A stretch of 64,000 bases of DNA from Pseudomonas mangiferae (GTDB taxonomy: Bacteria; Pseudomonadota; Gammaproteobacteria; Pseudomonadales; Pseudomonadaceae): NCBI RefSeq assembly GCF_007109405.1, contig NZ_VJOY01000010.1:124001-188000 (forward strand), given 5' to 3'. The notes beneath the pieces were generated by a model. The model was not told where the DNA came from. It ran no database searches and was given only the letters and a program-made list of their open reading frames with translations. Position numbers and translations under genes: made by a program. Position 1 is the first letter of the stretch, and each line of letters opens with the position of its first letter. Shown piece after piece: positions 1 to 8,828 of the stretch.

Positions 1-1
1 G

Positions 2-937
2 TTCGACGTCAGCGGCCGCACCGTTCAGACCACCCTGTCCATCGGCGTCGCCGGCCTCGACGAAAAGACCGTCAAAGCCCAGGACGTGGTGGATCGCGCC
101 CACCGCAGCGCCGACGAGCTGACCGACGGCAACGGCGTCAAGCTGTACAACCCGGCCGAGGAACTGATGGCCGCCGCCAACCGCGGCAATGTCCTGGCCA
201 TGGTCCGCCATGCCCTCGACACCAACAGCTTCCGCCTGCTGTTCCAGCCGGTGATCAGCCTGCGCGGCGATACCTTCGAGCACTACGAGGTGTTGTTGCG
301 CCTGCTCAGCCCTCAGGGCAAGGAAGTGCCGCCGGGGGATTTCCTGGTGGCCGCCAAGGATGCCGGGCTGGCCGAGAAGATCGACCGCTGGGTGATCCTC
401 AACTCGGTGAAGCTCCTCGCCGAGCATCGCAGCAAGGGCCACAGCACGCGCCTGTTCGTCCACCTGTCCAGCGCCAGCCTGCAGGACCCGACCCTGCTGC
501 CGTGGCTGAGCGTGGCACTGAAGGCGGCGCGGCTGCCGTCCGACTCGCTGATCCTGCAGCTGAGCGAGCCCGACGCCATCGCCTACCTGAAGCAGGCGAA
601 GGTGCTCACCCAGGGACTGGCGCAATTGCACTGCAAGGTGGCGCTGAGCCAGTTCGGCTGTGCGCTGAACCCGTTCAACACCCTCAAGCACCTGAACGTG
701 GACTTCGTCAAAGTGGACGGGTCGTTCGCCCAGGACCTGAGCAACGCGGAAAACCAGGAAGCCTTGAAGAACCTGGTGGCCAACCTGCACGCCCAGGCCA
801 AGCTGACCATCGTGCCGTTCGTGGAGAGCGCCAGCGTGCTGGCGACCCTCTGGCAGGCCGGGATCAACTACATCCAGGGCTACTACCTGCAAGGCCCCAG
901 CCAGGCGATGGACTACGACTTCGCTTCCGACGAGTGA
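2..937 (+). CDS. fimX: FimX-like GGDEF/EAL c-di-GMP effector, C-terminal part (5' end outside window)
   Basis: The reading frame is open from base 2, so the gene starts upstream of the window. The visible part begins in the end of a GGDEF domain (TLSIGVAGL) and continues into a full EAL domain to a TGA at 935-937. The EAL signature reads EVLLRL, i.e. EVL instead of EAL, and the usual DDFG loop is replaced by SQFGCALNPF. These are the hallmarks of the catalytically degenerate EAL domain of FimX, which binds c-di-GMP as a receptor and controls type IV pilus assembly and twitching at the cell pole. The neighbour serB, convergent and 30 bp away, matches the PA4959-PA4960 order. Binding rather than hydrolysis of c-di-GMP is inferred from the degenerate residues and from what is known of FimX. 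The PAS and REC-like N-terminus cannot be checked. Confidence 0.9.
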   Translation, partial: FDVSGRTVQTTLSIGVAGLDEKTVKAQDVVDRAHRSADELTDGNGVKLYNPAEELMAAANRGNVLAMVRHALDTNSFRLLFQPVISLRGDTFEHYEVLLRLLSPQGKEVPPGDFLVAAKDAGLAEKIDRWVILNSVKLLAEHRSKGHSTRLFVHLSSASLQDPTLLPWLSVALKAARLPSDSLILQLSEPDAIAYLKQAKVLTQGLAQLHCKVALSQFGCALNPFNTLKHLNVDFVKVDGSFAQDLSNAENQEALKNLVANLHAQAKLTIVPFVESASVLATLWQAGINYIQGYYLQGPSQAMDYDFASDE

Positions 938-942
938 AGCCA

Positions 943-960
943 GGGCCGGGCGCCCGGCCC
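943..960. terminator. Palindromic hairpin between fimX and serB
   Basis: An 18-bp perfect palindrome (gggccgggcgcccggccc) lies in the 30-bp gap between the two convergent stop codons. There is no T-tract on either side, so a role as shared bidirectional terminator is inferred from position. Confidence 0.5.
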
Positions 961-967
961 CGTCGCC

Positions 968-2185
968 TCAGCGACCGCTCTCGCGATCGCGATACCCCAG
1001 CAGATAGAGCACGCCATCCAGCCCCAGGGTGGTGATGGCCTGCTTCGCCGAGCGCCGCACCAGCGGCTTCGCCCGGAACGCCACGCCGAGGCCGGCCAGC
1101 GCCAGCATCGGCAGGTCGTTGGCGCCGTCGCCCACGGCAATGGTCTGCTCCAGTTGCAGCCCTTCCCGCTCGGCCAGTTCCCGCAGCAGGTCGGCCTTGC
1201 GCTGGGCATCGACGATGGGCTCCACCGCCACGCCGGTGAGCTGGCCGTCGACGATCTCCAGCTCATTGGCGAACACATAGTCGATGCCCAGCTTCTGCTG
1301 GACCTGGCGGGCGAAATAGCTGAAGCCGCCGGAGAGGATCGCGGTCTTGTAGCCCAGGCGCTTGAGTTCGGCGAACAGGGTTTCCGCGCCCTCGGTCAGG
1401 CGCAGGGACGCCCCGATGCCCGCCAGCACGTCCTCGGGTAGCCCCTTGAGCAGGGCCAGGCGCTCCGTGAAGCTGGCGCGGAAATCCAGTTCACCGCGCA
1501 TCGCCCGCTCGGTGATGGCCGCCACCTTCTCGCCCACGCCGGCCGCCTTGGCCAGTTCGTCGATCACCTCCGCCTCGATCAGCGTCGAATCCATGTCGAA
1601 CACCGCCAGCCGGCGATTGCGACGGAACACCGTTTCCTGCTGGAAGGCGATGTCCACGTCCAGGGCCTGGGCCGCCTCGAAGAAATCCGCGCGCAGCGCC
1701 TCAAGGTCGGCGGGGTCGCCGCTCACGGCGAATTCCAGGCAGCCCTTGCCCAGGGCTTCCTGTTCGCTGTCCAGGGGCATGCGGGCGGACAGCCGGTCGA
1801 TCCGGTCGATGTTCAACCCGTGGCGAGCGACGACGGCGCTGACCCGCTGCAGGTGCTCGGCGCTGACCTTGCGGCTGAGCAGGGTGACCACGTAGCGACC
1901 CTTGTCCTGGCGCTCGACCCATTGCCGGTACTCGGCATCGGGTACCGGCGTGAAGCGCACCTGCAGGTCCAGCTCATGGGCCACCTGCTGTACGCCCCTG
2001 AGCAGACCGGCGGCGGTGTCGGTGCCGGGGATTTCCACCAGCAGGCCGAACGACAGCATGCCGTGCACGGCCGCCTGGCCGATATCGAGGACGGTGACAC
2101 CGCCCTGGGCCAATACACCGGCGATCGCCGCGGTGAGCCCGGGACGGTCTTCCCCAGTGATGTTGATCAGGACTATCTCGCGCAA
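968..2185 (-). CDS. serB: Phosphoserine phosphatase SerB
   Basis: Catalyses the last step of serine synthesis, O-phosphoserine to L-serine, in the cytoplasm. About 405 aa. Two N-terminal ACT-like regions (about residues 1-80, with ITGEDRPGLT, and 95-175) precede a HAD phosphatase domain. HAD motif I is DMDST with nucleophile Asp197 and acid/base Asp199; a late GDGANDLPML motif supplies the Mg-binding residues. I chose the TTG at 2185 because a GGAG sits 9 nt upstream and the protein then begins MREIVLINITGEDRPG as in relatives; another TTG 15 nt further out would add five residues. It is divergent from the Smp-like membrane protein gene, an arrangement also seen for serB and smp in E. coli. 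Identification is secure; the exact start is less so. Confidence 0.95.
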   Translation of the reverse strand: MREIVLINITGEDRPGLTAAIAGVLAQGGVTVLDIGQAAVHGMLSFGLLVEIPGTDTAAGLLRGVQQVAHELDLQVRFTPVPDAEYRQWVERQDKGRYVVTLLSRKVSAEHLQRVSAVVARHGLNIDRIDRLSARMPLDSEQEALGKGCLEFAVSGDPADLEALRADFFEAAQALDVDIAFQQETVFRRNRRLAVFDMDSTLIEAEVIDELAKAAGVGEKVAAITERAMRGELDFRASFTERLALLKGLPEDVLAGIGASLRLTEGAETLFAELKRLGYKTAILSGGFSYFARQVQQKLGIDYVFANELEIVDGQLTGVAVEPIVDAQRKADLLRELAEREGLQLEQTIAVGDGANDLPMLALAGLGVAFRAKPLVRRSAKQAITTLGLDGVLYLLGYRDRESGR

Positions 2186-2355
2186 GGCGCCATCTCCCAA
2201 GCAAAGAAGGCGGCCATTCTACCCCGCAAAACCGCCGGTGGCGGGAAAAGGCTCTGGCGCGGGCCCGCTGACGGCCGGGAGAGTTTGTTTCTTTAGTGGC
2301 AGGAAGGCTTTCCGTATACTGCGCGACCTACCCTGTCCGAAAAGAGCCGCGCTCC

Positions 2356-3912
2356 GTGACCCGGCCCACGTCCGTCAAACCCGATAATTTCTTCCTGCTG
2401 ATCTTCCACGCCCTGCGCCAGCGGCGCGTTCCCTTGGCCCTGCGGGTCGTCAGCCACACTGTATTTCTAGTGGCGCTGGCCCTGGTGATCTACGCCTGGG
2501 TCATGGGGATGCAGTTCAAGCAGGCCATGCAGCAGCAGGCTGATGCCCTGGGCCAGAGCCTGACCAGCCAGACCGCGGCCTCTGCCACCGAGCTGCTGGT
2601 GTCCAACGACATCCTCAGCCTCAACGTGCTGCTCAACAACCTGGTGAAGAACCCGCTGGTGGCCCACGCCGCCATCTACAGCGTGGACAACCGCATCCTC
2701 GCCGAGGCCGGCTCGCGGCCCAAGCAGGGCCTGCTGGGGGAGACGGAGGGCCTCTACTCCACCCCCATCACCTTCCAGGAGGTGATCGCCGGGCATCTGC
2801 GGCTGAGCCTGGACATGCAGCAGTTCCAGCAGCCGATGACCATCAGCCTGCAGAGCATGGGCCTGATCAGCCTGATCCTGCTGGCCCTGACCCTGTCCCT
2901 CAGCCTGCGCCTGGGCCGCCATATTTCCACGCCGCTGTTGCAGTTGCGTGTCTGGCTGCGCGACCCGGACGACCCCGCGCCCGCGGCCTCCCGCCAGGAC
3001 GAGATCGGCGACCTGGCGCGCCAGCTCCAGGGCCTACTGGTGCCGGAGAAACCGCCGGTACCGGAGCTGGAAGAAGAGGTGCTGTTCGAAGAAGAGGACG
3101 CCTACGACGTCAACTACGGCGACGTGAACCGGGCCGACAGCGGCATCGACGAGCGCTTCGACGACGAGCCGGGTTTCGACGAACCGGGCTTCCAGGTCCG
3201 CGACCTGCGGGACACGCGCTACGACGTGCAGGAGGACGCCTCCAGCACCCTGTTCACCGCGGACGATGACGACCCGTTCTCCGACCTGCGCCCGTCGGTG
3301 GACGAGCCCTCCGCGCCCTACGTGCCGCCGGCGCCGCAGAAGGCCCAGTACAGCGCCGTGCTGGCGATCCAGCTGGGCGCCCAGGACCAGCTGCGCCGGC
3401 TGCCCCGCTCGCGCCTGATGGACCTGCTGCAACGCTACCGGGACTGCCTGGACCAGGCGGCCGAGCTCTACCAGGGCCGGCTGCACACCCTGAGCGATGG
3501 CGGCAGCCTGATGCTGTTCCATAGCCGCGACAATGCCGAGGAATACCTCACCCACGCCCTGTGCTGCGGCGAACTGCTGCGCGCCCTGGGCCATGCCCTG
3601 CAGATCGAGGTGGCCGACAGCGGCATCGCCCTGCAACTGCAGCTGGGCCTGACCCTGGGCGGCGACCTCAGCACCCTGGGCCAGGGCGACCTGCTGCTGG
3701 ACGAGACCACCCAGAGCGCCATCGCCCTGAGCCAGCACAGCCGCAACCTGCTGCTGGTGGAGCGGGCCATCGCCGACGACCCGCTGGTGCGCCAGCGCGC
3801 CCGCATCCGCGCCATCGCCAGCCCAGAAGGGGCCTGCTGCGTCGAGCGCCTGCTGGACCCCTACCCGGCGCTGCTGGAGCGCCAGCTGACGCGCATGCAC
3901 GAGCGGCGCTGA
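2356..3912 (+). CDS. Smp/AhpA (YtjB)-like membrane protein
   Basis: About 518 aa from a GTG start; the frame stays open a further 60 nt upstream, but those codons (starting GTG at 2296) look like promoter and leader sequence. A hydrophobic segment at roughly residues 33-50 and a second near 165-185 bracket a periplasmic region, matching the N-terminal layout of the Smp/AhpA/YtjB family, which in enterics sits next to serB as here. After the second membrane segment comes a HAMP-like stretch, then an acidic low-complexity linker very rich in Asp and Glu (about residues 235-325), then a cytoplasmic domain of about 190 residues that looks like a degenerate nucleotide-cyclase-type fold. That last reading is a guess from spacing and hydrophobic pattern, not from catalytic motifs. 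It corresponds by position to PA4961. Biochemical role unknown to me. Confidence 0.75.
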   Translation: MTRPTSVKPDNFFLLIFHALRQRRVPLALRVVSHTVFLVALALVIYAWVMGMQFKQAMQQQADALGQSLTSQTAASATELLVSNDILSLNVLLNNLVKNPLVAHAAIYSVDNRILAEAGSRPKQGLLGETEGLYSTPITFQEVIAGHLRLSLDMQQFQQPMTISLQSMGLISLILLALTLSLSLRLGRHISTPLLQLRVWLRDPDDPAPAASRQDEIGDLARQLQGLLVPEKPPVPELEEEVLFEEEDAYDVNYGDVNRADSGIDERFDDEPGFDEPGFQVRDLRDTRYDVQEDASSTLFTADDDDPFSDLRPSVDEPSAPYVPPAPQKAQYSAVLAIQLGAQDQLRRLPRSRLMDLLQRYRDCLDQAAELYQGRLHTLSDGGSLMLFHSRDNAEEYLTHALCCGELLRALGHALQIEVADSGIALQLQLGLTLGGDLSTLGQGDLLLDETTQSAIALSQHSRNLLLVERAIADDPLVRQRARIRAIASPEGACCVERLLDPYPALLERQLTRMHERR

Positions 3913-3920
3913 CGCCCTGC

Positions 3921-3948
3921 GACCCGGCCGGCATCCTGCCGCCGGGTC
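3921..3948 (+). terminator. Stem-loop just after the Smp-like gene
   Basis: The sequence can fold into a GC-rich hairpin with a single bulged base (arms gacccggccggca and tgccgccgggtc, loop tcc), beginning 8 nt after the TGA. No T-tract follows, so it is a terminator by position and stability only. Confidence 0.45.
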
Positions 3949-4155
3949 GACTCACTCCCCCTGCGTATTCTTCAGGCGAGCGCCACGCGGGCTGCGCGCG
4001 GCGCATGGCTTCGTCACCGTCATCGAAGCCACCCCTCCTCCACTTCCCGTGCAAAACGGCTGTACCACGACACCGCGCATGCTTTCGAAGCGCGGCCTCA
4101 GGACGTCAGGTAAGCGGATTGGCATGGCCATGGCCCACCCATACCGGGCAGGACA

Positions 4156-4189
4156 ACACATGCGTCGGCAGTCTTGCCGAAGCATGTGT
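4156..4189. repeat. Long unexplained inverted repeat in the 3913-4239 intergenic region
   Basis: Arms acacatgc/gcatgtgt and, inside them, tcggca/tgccga form a 14-bp stem interrupted by one g-a mismatch with a gtct loop. It is followed by a run of seven G. It is too far from either flanking stop codon to be an obvious terminator and has no T-tract. The rest of this 327-bp stretch contains no coding sequence I can support; only the terminators at its two ends are otherwise recognisable. Confidence 0.5.
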
Positions 4190-4200
4190 GGGGGGGCGTC

Positions 4201-4231
4201 AGAAGAAACGAGGCCGCACTCGGTGCGGCCT
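4201..4231 (-). terminator. Rho-independent terminator of the PqiC-like lipoprotein gene
   Basis: Read on the minus strand, a perfect 9-bp stem (aggccgcac/gtgcggcct, 3-nt loop, 4211-4231) is followed directly by a T-rich tail (cgtttcttct). It lies just past the stop codon at 4240. Confidence 0.8.
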
Positions 4232-4239
4232 GTCCGGGA

Positions 4240-4962
4240 TCAGAAGCGGAACACTTCAACGTCGTTGCGCACCGGCGACGCCATGGGGATGCGCGGCTTG
4301 TCCGGGGTGTGGGCGCGGGACGGGCTCTGGGAAGACTTGGGCGGCTCGCTGGCGGGGCTCGCGACGGCGGAAGCCTGGGCGGTGGCCAGGGGCTGCACGG
4401 CGATGGACAGTTGCTCCGCCAGGCGCCGCAGCAGCACGCTCTGGGCTTCCACCTGGGCGGCCGGCGTGCCCTGGTGCGGTTGTTCCAGGCGCACCAGGCG
4501 GCTGTCGCGCAGGCGGCCGTTGCGGTCAAGCAGGCGCCATTGCGCCTCCAGCACCGCCGGCAGTTCCGGACCGGAATCGAAGCGGCTGATGCTCAGCAGC
4601 ACCTGGATGTCGGGGGTGAAGCCGGGCTGGGTGGGAGCCAGCACCAGGCGCTGGCTGTCCAGGCGCGAGGCCAGCTGGCGCAGCAGCACCTGGTCGATGT
4701 CGGCGGACAGGCTGCCGGCCCAGCGGCCGTCCCGCGCCGCCACCAGGCTGCCGTCGGCACGGCGTTGCAGCAGGGCTTCCCGCTGCAGGTAGTCAGCCAC
4801 GTGGACCGGGCCGAGGAGCACCGCCACGCCTTGGTTCTTCTTCGGCAGCTCGGGGCTGCCGTTGTCCAGTTGGTAGAGCGGGATCGGCGCACGTGCGGCG
4901 CAGCCGCCGAGGCCGAGCACGCCGGCCAGCAGGAGCAGTATGGGGAGTCGAACCCTGTTCAT
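4240..4962 (-). CDS. PqiC-like ABC-transport auxiliary lipoprotein
   Basis: 240 aa. The start at 4962 gives a classic lipoprotein signal peptide, a hydrophobic run ending in LGLGGC with the lipidated Cys at residue 21; the frame is open further upstream but the extra codons lack signal-peptide character. After the signal, ARAPIPLYQLDNG and the following regularly spaced segments resemble the PqiC/DUF330 family, outer-membrane lipoproteins that pair with MCE-type transporters and affect envelope integrity. No pqiA, pqiB or mlaD-like gene is nearby, so this copy is an orphan here. It corresponds by position to PA4962. The last third, rich in Ala/Pro/Ser, looks disordered. Transcribed alone, with its own terminator downstream. 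Confidence 0.75.
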   Translation of the reverse strand: MNRVRLPILLLLAGVLGLGGCAARAPIPLYQLDNGSPELPKKNQGVAVLLGPVHVADYLQREALLQRRADGSLVAARDGRWAGSLSADIDQVLLRQLASRLDSQRLVLAPTQPGFTPDIQVLLSISRFDSGPELPAVLEAQWRLLDRNGRLRDSRLVRLEQPHQGTPAAQVEAQSVLLRRLAEQLSIAVQPLATAQASAVASPASEPPKSSQSPSRAHTPDKPRIPMASPVRNDVEVFRF

Positions 4963-5148
4963 CGCATTCAATCTCGTTAGCGGCAACCCGTTCGCCGACG
5001 CGGGGCGCGGCGTCCTGACAGGGCACCGGAGCGCGGTCCAGAGGGGTTGCCTATCATCCGCGAATGTCGTCTCCGACTCCAGTCGCGGATGACGGAATAG
5101 CACCACAGGGTGTGTCGGCGGATGCCGATACGACGCCCGGGTTACGGC

Positions 5149-7410
5149 TCACTCGCCGCCCCGTTCCACCTGCAGCCCCTCGACCCGCTGGAAGCCTCGG
5201 GGCAGCTTGTTGCCACGCCGCCCGCGCTCGCCCTTGTAGTGCTCCAGGTCCGCCGGACGCAGGGACAGGGTGCGCTTGCCGGCCTGCAGGGTGAGGGTCG
5301 CGCCGGCCGGCAGCACCGCCAGGTCGGTGAGGTATTCCTCGCGGCTGGCGACCCGCTCGCCGGGGATGCCGATGATCTTGTTGCCCTTGCCCTTGGCCAG
5401 TTGCGGCAGGTCGCGGACCGGGAACACCAGCAGCCGGCCCTCGGTGGTCACCGCCGCCAGCCAGTCGTCGTCGCGGCTGGCCAGGGGCCGCGGGGCGATC
5501 ACCCGGGCGCCGGCGGGCAGGCTGAGCAGGGTCTTGCCGGCCTTGTTCTTCGCCTGCAGGTCCTCGCCCTTGACCACGAAGCCATAGCCGGCGTCCGAGG
5601 CGATGACGTACAGGGCGTCGTCGTCCGGCAGCAGCACGCAGTCGAAGGACACCCCCGGCGGAGGCGTCAGGCGCCCGGTGAGGGGCTCGCCCTGGCCGCG
5701 GGCGGAGGGCAGCGAATGGGCGGCCAGGGAATAGCTGCGGCCGCTGGAATCGATGAACACCGCGTACTGGTTCGAGCGCCCCGGGGCGGCCGCCTTGAAG
5801 CCGTCGCCGGCCTTGTAGGACAGCCCGACGGCGTCGATGTCGTGGCCCTTGGCACAGCGCACCCAGCCCTTCTCCGAGAGCACCACGGTGACCGGTTCGG
5901 TGGGCATCAGCTCGGTTTCCGACAGGGCCTTCGCCTCGCCCCGGGCGACGATGGGCGAGCGGCGGTCGTCGCCGTACTTCTTGGCATCTTCCAGCAGTTC
6001 CTTGCGCACCAGCTTCTTCAGCTTGGCCTCGCTGCCCAGCAGCGCCTGCAGGGCGTCGCGCTCCTTGGCCAGCTCGTCCTGCTCGCCACGGATCTTCATT
6101 TCTTCCAGGCGGGCCAGCTGGCGCAGGCGGGTGTCGAGGATGTAGTCGGCCTGCAGCTCGCTCAGCTCGAAGCGCTGCATGAGCACCGGCTTGGGCTGGT
6201 CCTCGGTGCGGATGATGAGGATGACTTCATCGAGGTTGAGGAAGGCCACCAGCAGGCCTTCCAACAGGTGCAGGCGCCGCTCCACCTTGTCCAGGCGGAA
6301 CTGCAGGCGCCGGCGCACGGTGCCCACCCGGTACTGCAGCCACTCCACCAGCAACTGCCGCAGGTTCTTCACCTGGGGACGGCCGTCGAGGCCGATGACG
6401 TTGGTGTTGACCCGGTAGCTGGACTCCAGGTCGGTGGTGGCGAACAGGTGCTGCATCAGCCCGTCCACGTCGATCCGGTTGGAGCGCGGGATGATGACGA
6501 TGCGGCAGGGGTTCTCGTGGTCCGACTCGTCCCGCAGGTCCGCCACCATCGGCAGCTTCTTCGCCTGCATCTGCGCGGCGATCTGCTCCAGCACCTTGGC
6601 GCCGGAGACCTGGTGCGGCAGGGCGGTGACCACCACGTCGCCGTCCTCGACCCGGTACACGGCGCGCATGCGCACCGAACCGCGGCCGGTCTCGTAGAGT
6701 TTCAGCAGGTCGGCCCGGGGCGTGATGATCTCGGCCTCGGTGGGGTAGTCGGGCCCGGGCACGTGTTCGCAGAGCTGCTCCACCGTGGCGTTCGGTTCGT
6801 CCAGCAGGCGCACGCAGGCGGTGGCGACTTCCCGCAGATTGTGGGGCGGCACGTCGGTGGCCATGCCCACGGCGATGCCGGTGGTGCCGTTGAGCAGCAG
6901 GTTGGGCAGGCGCGCCGGCAACGTTGCCGGCTCGTCCAGGGTGCCATCGAAGTTCGGCACCCAGTCCACCGTGCCCTGGCCCAACTCGCCCAGCAGCACT
7001 TCGGAATAACGCGACAGCCGGGCCTCGGTGTAGCGCATGGCGGCGAAGGACTTGGGATCGTCCGGGGCGCCCCAGTTGCCCTGCCCGTCCACCAGGGTGT
7101 AGCGGTAGCTGAACGGCTGGGCCATCAGCACCATGGCCTCGTAGCAGGCGGAGTCGCCGTGGGGGTGGTACTTGCCGAGCACGTCGCCGACGGTGCGCGC
7201 CGACTTCTTGTGCTTAGAGTCGGCGTCCAGACCCAGTTCGCTCATGGCATAGACGATCCGACGCTGCACCGGCTTGAGGCCGTCGCCGATGTGGGGCAGC
7301 GCGCGGTCCATGATCACGTACATGGAGTAGTTGAGGTAGGCCTGCTCGGTGAAGTCGGCGAGGGAGCGCCGTTCCACGCCGTCCAGGCTCAGGTCGAGGG
7401 ATTCGCTCAT
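5149..7410 (-). CDS. parC: DNA topoisomerase IV subunit A, ParC
   Basis: 753 aa, the usual length. ParC with ParE decatenates daughter chromosomes after replication. The N-terminal breakage-reunion domain contains the QRR motif and the active-site tyrosine Tyr127 in AAMRYTEAR. The quinolone-resistance region reads [12 protein letters not shown] with Ser87 and Glu91, numbered as in P. aeruginosa and both wild type, so no target-site fluoroquinolone resistance is visible in this subunit. The C-terminal part forms the repeated blades of a beta-pinwheel. The ATG at 7410 (MSESLDLSL) gives this numbering; an ATG six codons upstream is possible but would shift it. It is the last gene of the run parE, esterase-like, VOC, parC; unlike in many bacteria the two topoisomerase genes are separated by two unrelated genes. 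Confidence 0.98.
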   Translation of the reverse strand: MSESLDLSLDGVERRSLADFTEQAYLNYSMYVIMDRALPHIGDGLKPVQRRIVYAMSELGLDADSKHKKSARTVGDVLGKYHPHGDSACYEAMVLMAQPFSYRYTLVDGQGNWGAPDDPKSFAAMRYTEARLSRYSEVLLGELGQGTVDWVPNFDGTLDEPATLPARLPNLLLNGTTGIAVGMATDVPPHNLREVATACVRLLDEPNATVEQLCEHVPGPDYPTEAEIITPRADLLKLYETGRGSVRMRAVYRVEDGDVVVTALPHQVSGAKVLEQIAAQMQAKKLPMVADLRDESDHENPCRIVIIPRSNRIDVDGLMQHLFATTDLESSYRVNTNVIGLDGRPQVKNLRQLLVEWLQYRVGTVRRRLQFRLDKVERRLHLLEGLLVAFLNLDEVILIIRTEDQPKPVLMQRFELSELQADYILDTRLRQLARLEEMKIRGEQDELAKERDALQALLGSEAKLKKLVRKELLEDAKKYGDDRRSPIVARGEAKALSETELMPTEPVTVVLSEKGWVRCAKGHDIDAVGLSYKAGDGFKAAAPGRSNQYAVFIDSSGRSYSLAAHSLPSARGQGEPLTGRLTPPPGVSFDCVLLPDDDALYVIASDAGYGFVVKGEDLQAKNKAGKTLLSLPAGARVIAPRPLASRDDDWLAAVTTEGRLLVFPVRDLPQLAKGKGNKIIGIPGERVASREEYLTDLAVLPAGATLTLQAGKRTLSLRPADLEHYKGERGRRGNKLPRGFQRVEGLQVERGGE

Positions 7411-7462
7411 CGAGGGGTTCCGCTGCAAAGGGGGTCGGCGACGAGGCCGGGGAAGGCAGGCT

Positions 7463-7810
7463 TCACGCCGGCTCGCCGAATTTCAGGAGGTTGCCGTGGG
7501 GGTCGATGACGTAGAGCTCCTTCATGCCCCAGGCGCGCAGCGCCGGCGGCGCCAGGTCCAGCCCGCGGGACTGGAACTCGCGGTGCAGCGCCTCGCTGTC
7601 GGCGCAGCGCACGTAGCAGGAGGTGTTTTCCGCCACATGCCGCTCGGTGCACGCCCAGAAGTGCAGCTCGGCGCCGTCCCGGGCGACGATCAGGCAATCG
7701 TCCACCTGCAGGCGCACTTCGAAGCCCAGGCGCTCGGTATAGAAGGCCCGGCTCTCGTCGAGGTCTAGGGACGCCAGCACCGGCACGGTGGCCAGGATCG
7801 ATCCGCTCAT
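7463..7810 (-). CDS. VOC (glyoxalase/bleomycin-resistance fold) protein
   Basis: 115 aa, the length of a single-unit vicinal oxygen chelate protein made of two beta-alpha-beta-beta-beta modules. The first module carries [18 protein letters not shown], the pattern typical of the family, and the C-terminus has [12 protein letters not shown] with the family's terminal DP.GN motif. Such proteins bind metals or hydrophobic ligands in a dimer; members range from glyoxalases to antibiotic-binding proteins, and sequence alone does not tell which. It starts 34 nt after the esterase-like gene and ends 52 nt before parC, so it is probably cotranscribed with the topoisomerase genes. Substrate unknown. 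Confidence 0.8.
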   Translation of the reverse strand: MSGSILATVPVLASLDLDESRAFYTERLGFEVRLQVDDCLIVARDGAELHFWACTERHVAENTSCYVRCADSEALHREFQSRGLDLAPPALRAWGMKELYVIDPHGNLLKFGEPA

Positions 7811-7844
7811 GGTGACAGGTCTCCGCAGGTAATCGGGGAAGGGG

Positions 7845-8828
7845 TCATGGCGCACTCCAGCCGCCGGCGGGGGCGGCGAAGCGCCAGACGATGGGCCGGT
7901 TCTCGCCGTCGCCCCGGCGATGGTTGCCGTTGTCGACGCCGATCCAGGCGCCCTCGTCGTCCAGCCAGAGGGCTTCGGCGCTGCCATAGTCCACGGGGTA
8001 GCGACGGGCGTCGGTGAGGGCCTCGGCCGCGTACGACCAGCAGCGCTCCACCGTAGCGTCGGCGGTCTTGCGCCGGCACAGGCGATGCGCCTGGCGCTCC
8101 AGGGTGAACAGCTTGCCGGCGTGGAAGGCCAGGTCGGAGAAGTCCCGGGACAGCTCCTTGCCCCCCAGGGCGGCCGGGGCCGGCTCGGTGCCGCCCTCGC
8201 TGTACAGTACGCAGCCGCCGGTGCAGCTCCAGGCGGTCTGCTGCTTGTGCAGCACCAGCAGGCCGCGGCGCTCACGCTCGGCGGCCAGCCACAGGCGCTC
8301 GCCCTCCGGATCCACGGCGATGCCCTCGAACATGGCGTTGAAGGTCACCAGCATGCCGCTGGCCCGGGCCTGGCGCACCAGGTTCTCCGGCAGCGCCAGC
8401 CAGCGCGGGCTACCGCCCGGCGGCAGGTGCAACACCGTGGCGCGGGATTCACTGACCAGGTAGCGGTTGCCCGCGCTGTCGCAGGTCAGGCCTTCGAAGT
8501 CCAGCTGGCCGCCGCGGGCCTTGCCGGTGAGCCAGGTGCGCATGCGCTGGCCCCAGGGCAGGCCGCTGTCCGGGGGCGGTTCCACCTGGAAGACCTCGGC
8601 CTCGGCACGCATCACCCCGTCCCCGGGGTGCAGCCGGTAGACCCGGTCGTCTTCCCGGTCCGATACGGTCCATAGCGCGTCGCCGCACCAGGCGAGGCCG
8701 GAAAGGTTGCCGCCGGGGATGCCGTCCACCACGTATTCGCGGCTCAGTTGCAGTTCCGGCCAGGGCGCGTCCTGGGCCGTGGCCGCCAGCGGCAGCAGCG
8801 CCACCAGCAGCGCGGCGATGCGCCTCAC
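7845..8828 (-). CDS. Secreted esterase-like/phytase-like beta-propeller protein
   Basis: 327 aa. The start is a GTG at 8828 whose last two bases lie in the parE stop codon (GTGA overlap), which implies translational coupling to parE. The N-terminus VRRIAALLVALLPLAATAQDA is a Sec signal peptide with a cleavage site after ATA. The mature part has repeated blades with GLAWCGDALWTVSDRED, LDFEGLTCD, MFEGIAVD and GSAEALWLDDEG, the pattern of the esterase-like activity of phytase family (a propeller with conserved Glu/Asp). It should be periplasmic or exported. Phosphatase or esterase activity is only suggested by family name. Position matches an uncharacterised gene between parC and parE in P. aeruginosa. 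Confidence 0.75.
   Translation of the reverse strand: MRRIAALLVALLPLAATAQDAPWPELQLSREYVVDGIPGGNLSGLAWCGDALWTVSDREDDRVYRLHPGDGVMRAEAEVFQVEPPPDSGLPWGQRMRTWLTGKARGGQLDFEGLTCDSAGNRYLVSESRATVLHLPPGGSPRWLALPENLVRQARASGMLVTFNAMFEGIAVDPEGERLWLAAERERRGLLVLHKQQTAWSCTGGCVLYSEGGTEPAPAALGGKELSRDFSDLAFHAGKLFTLERQAHRLCRRKTADATVERCWSYAAEALTDARRYPVDYGSAEALWLDDEGAWIGVDNGNHRRGDGENRPIVWRFAAPAGGWSAP

Noticed and set aside
5110-7509. A 799-codon open frame on the plus strand opposite parC
   Set aside because: It is antisense to a complete ParC and low-complexity (rich in Gly, Gln, Val, His), as expected in GC-rich DNA from the complement of real codons. No ribosome-binding site or domain.
7463-7810. Bleomycin-resistance determinant
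   Set aside because: The fold is that of the VOC superfamily, but most members are not resistance proteins and the context (between parC and parE) does not suggest drug resistance.
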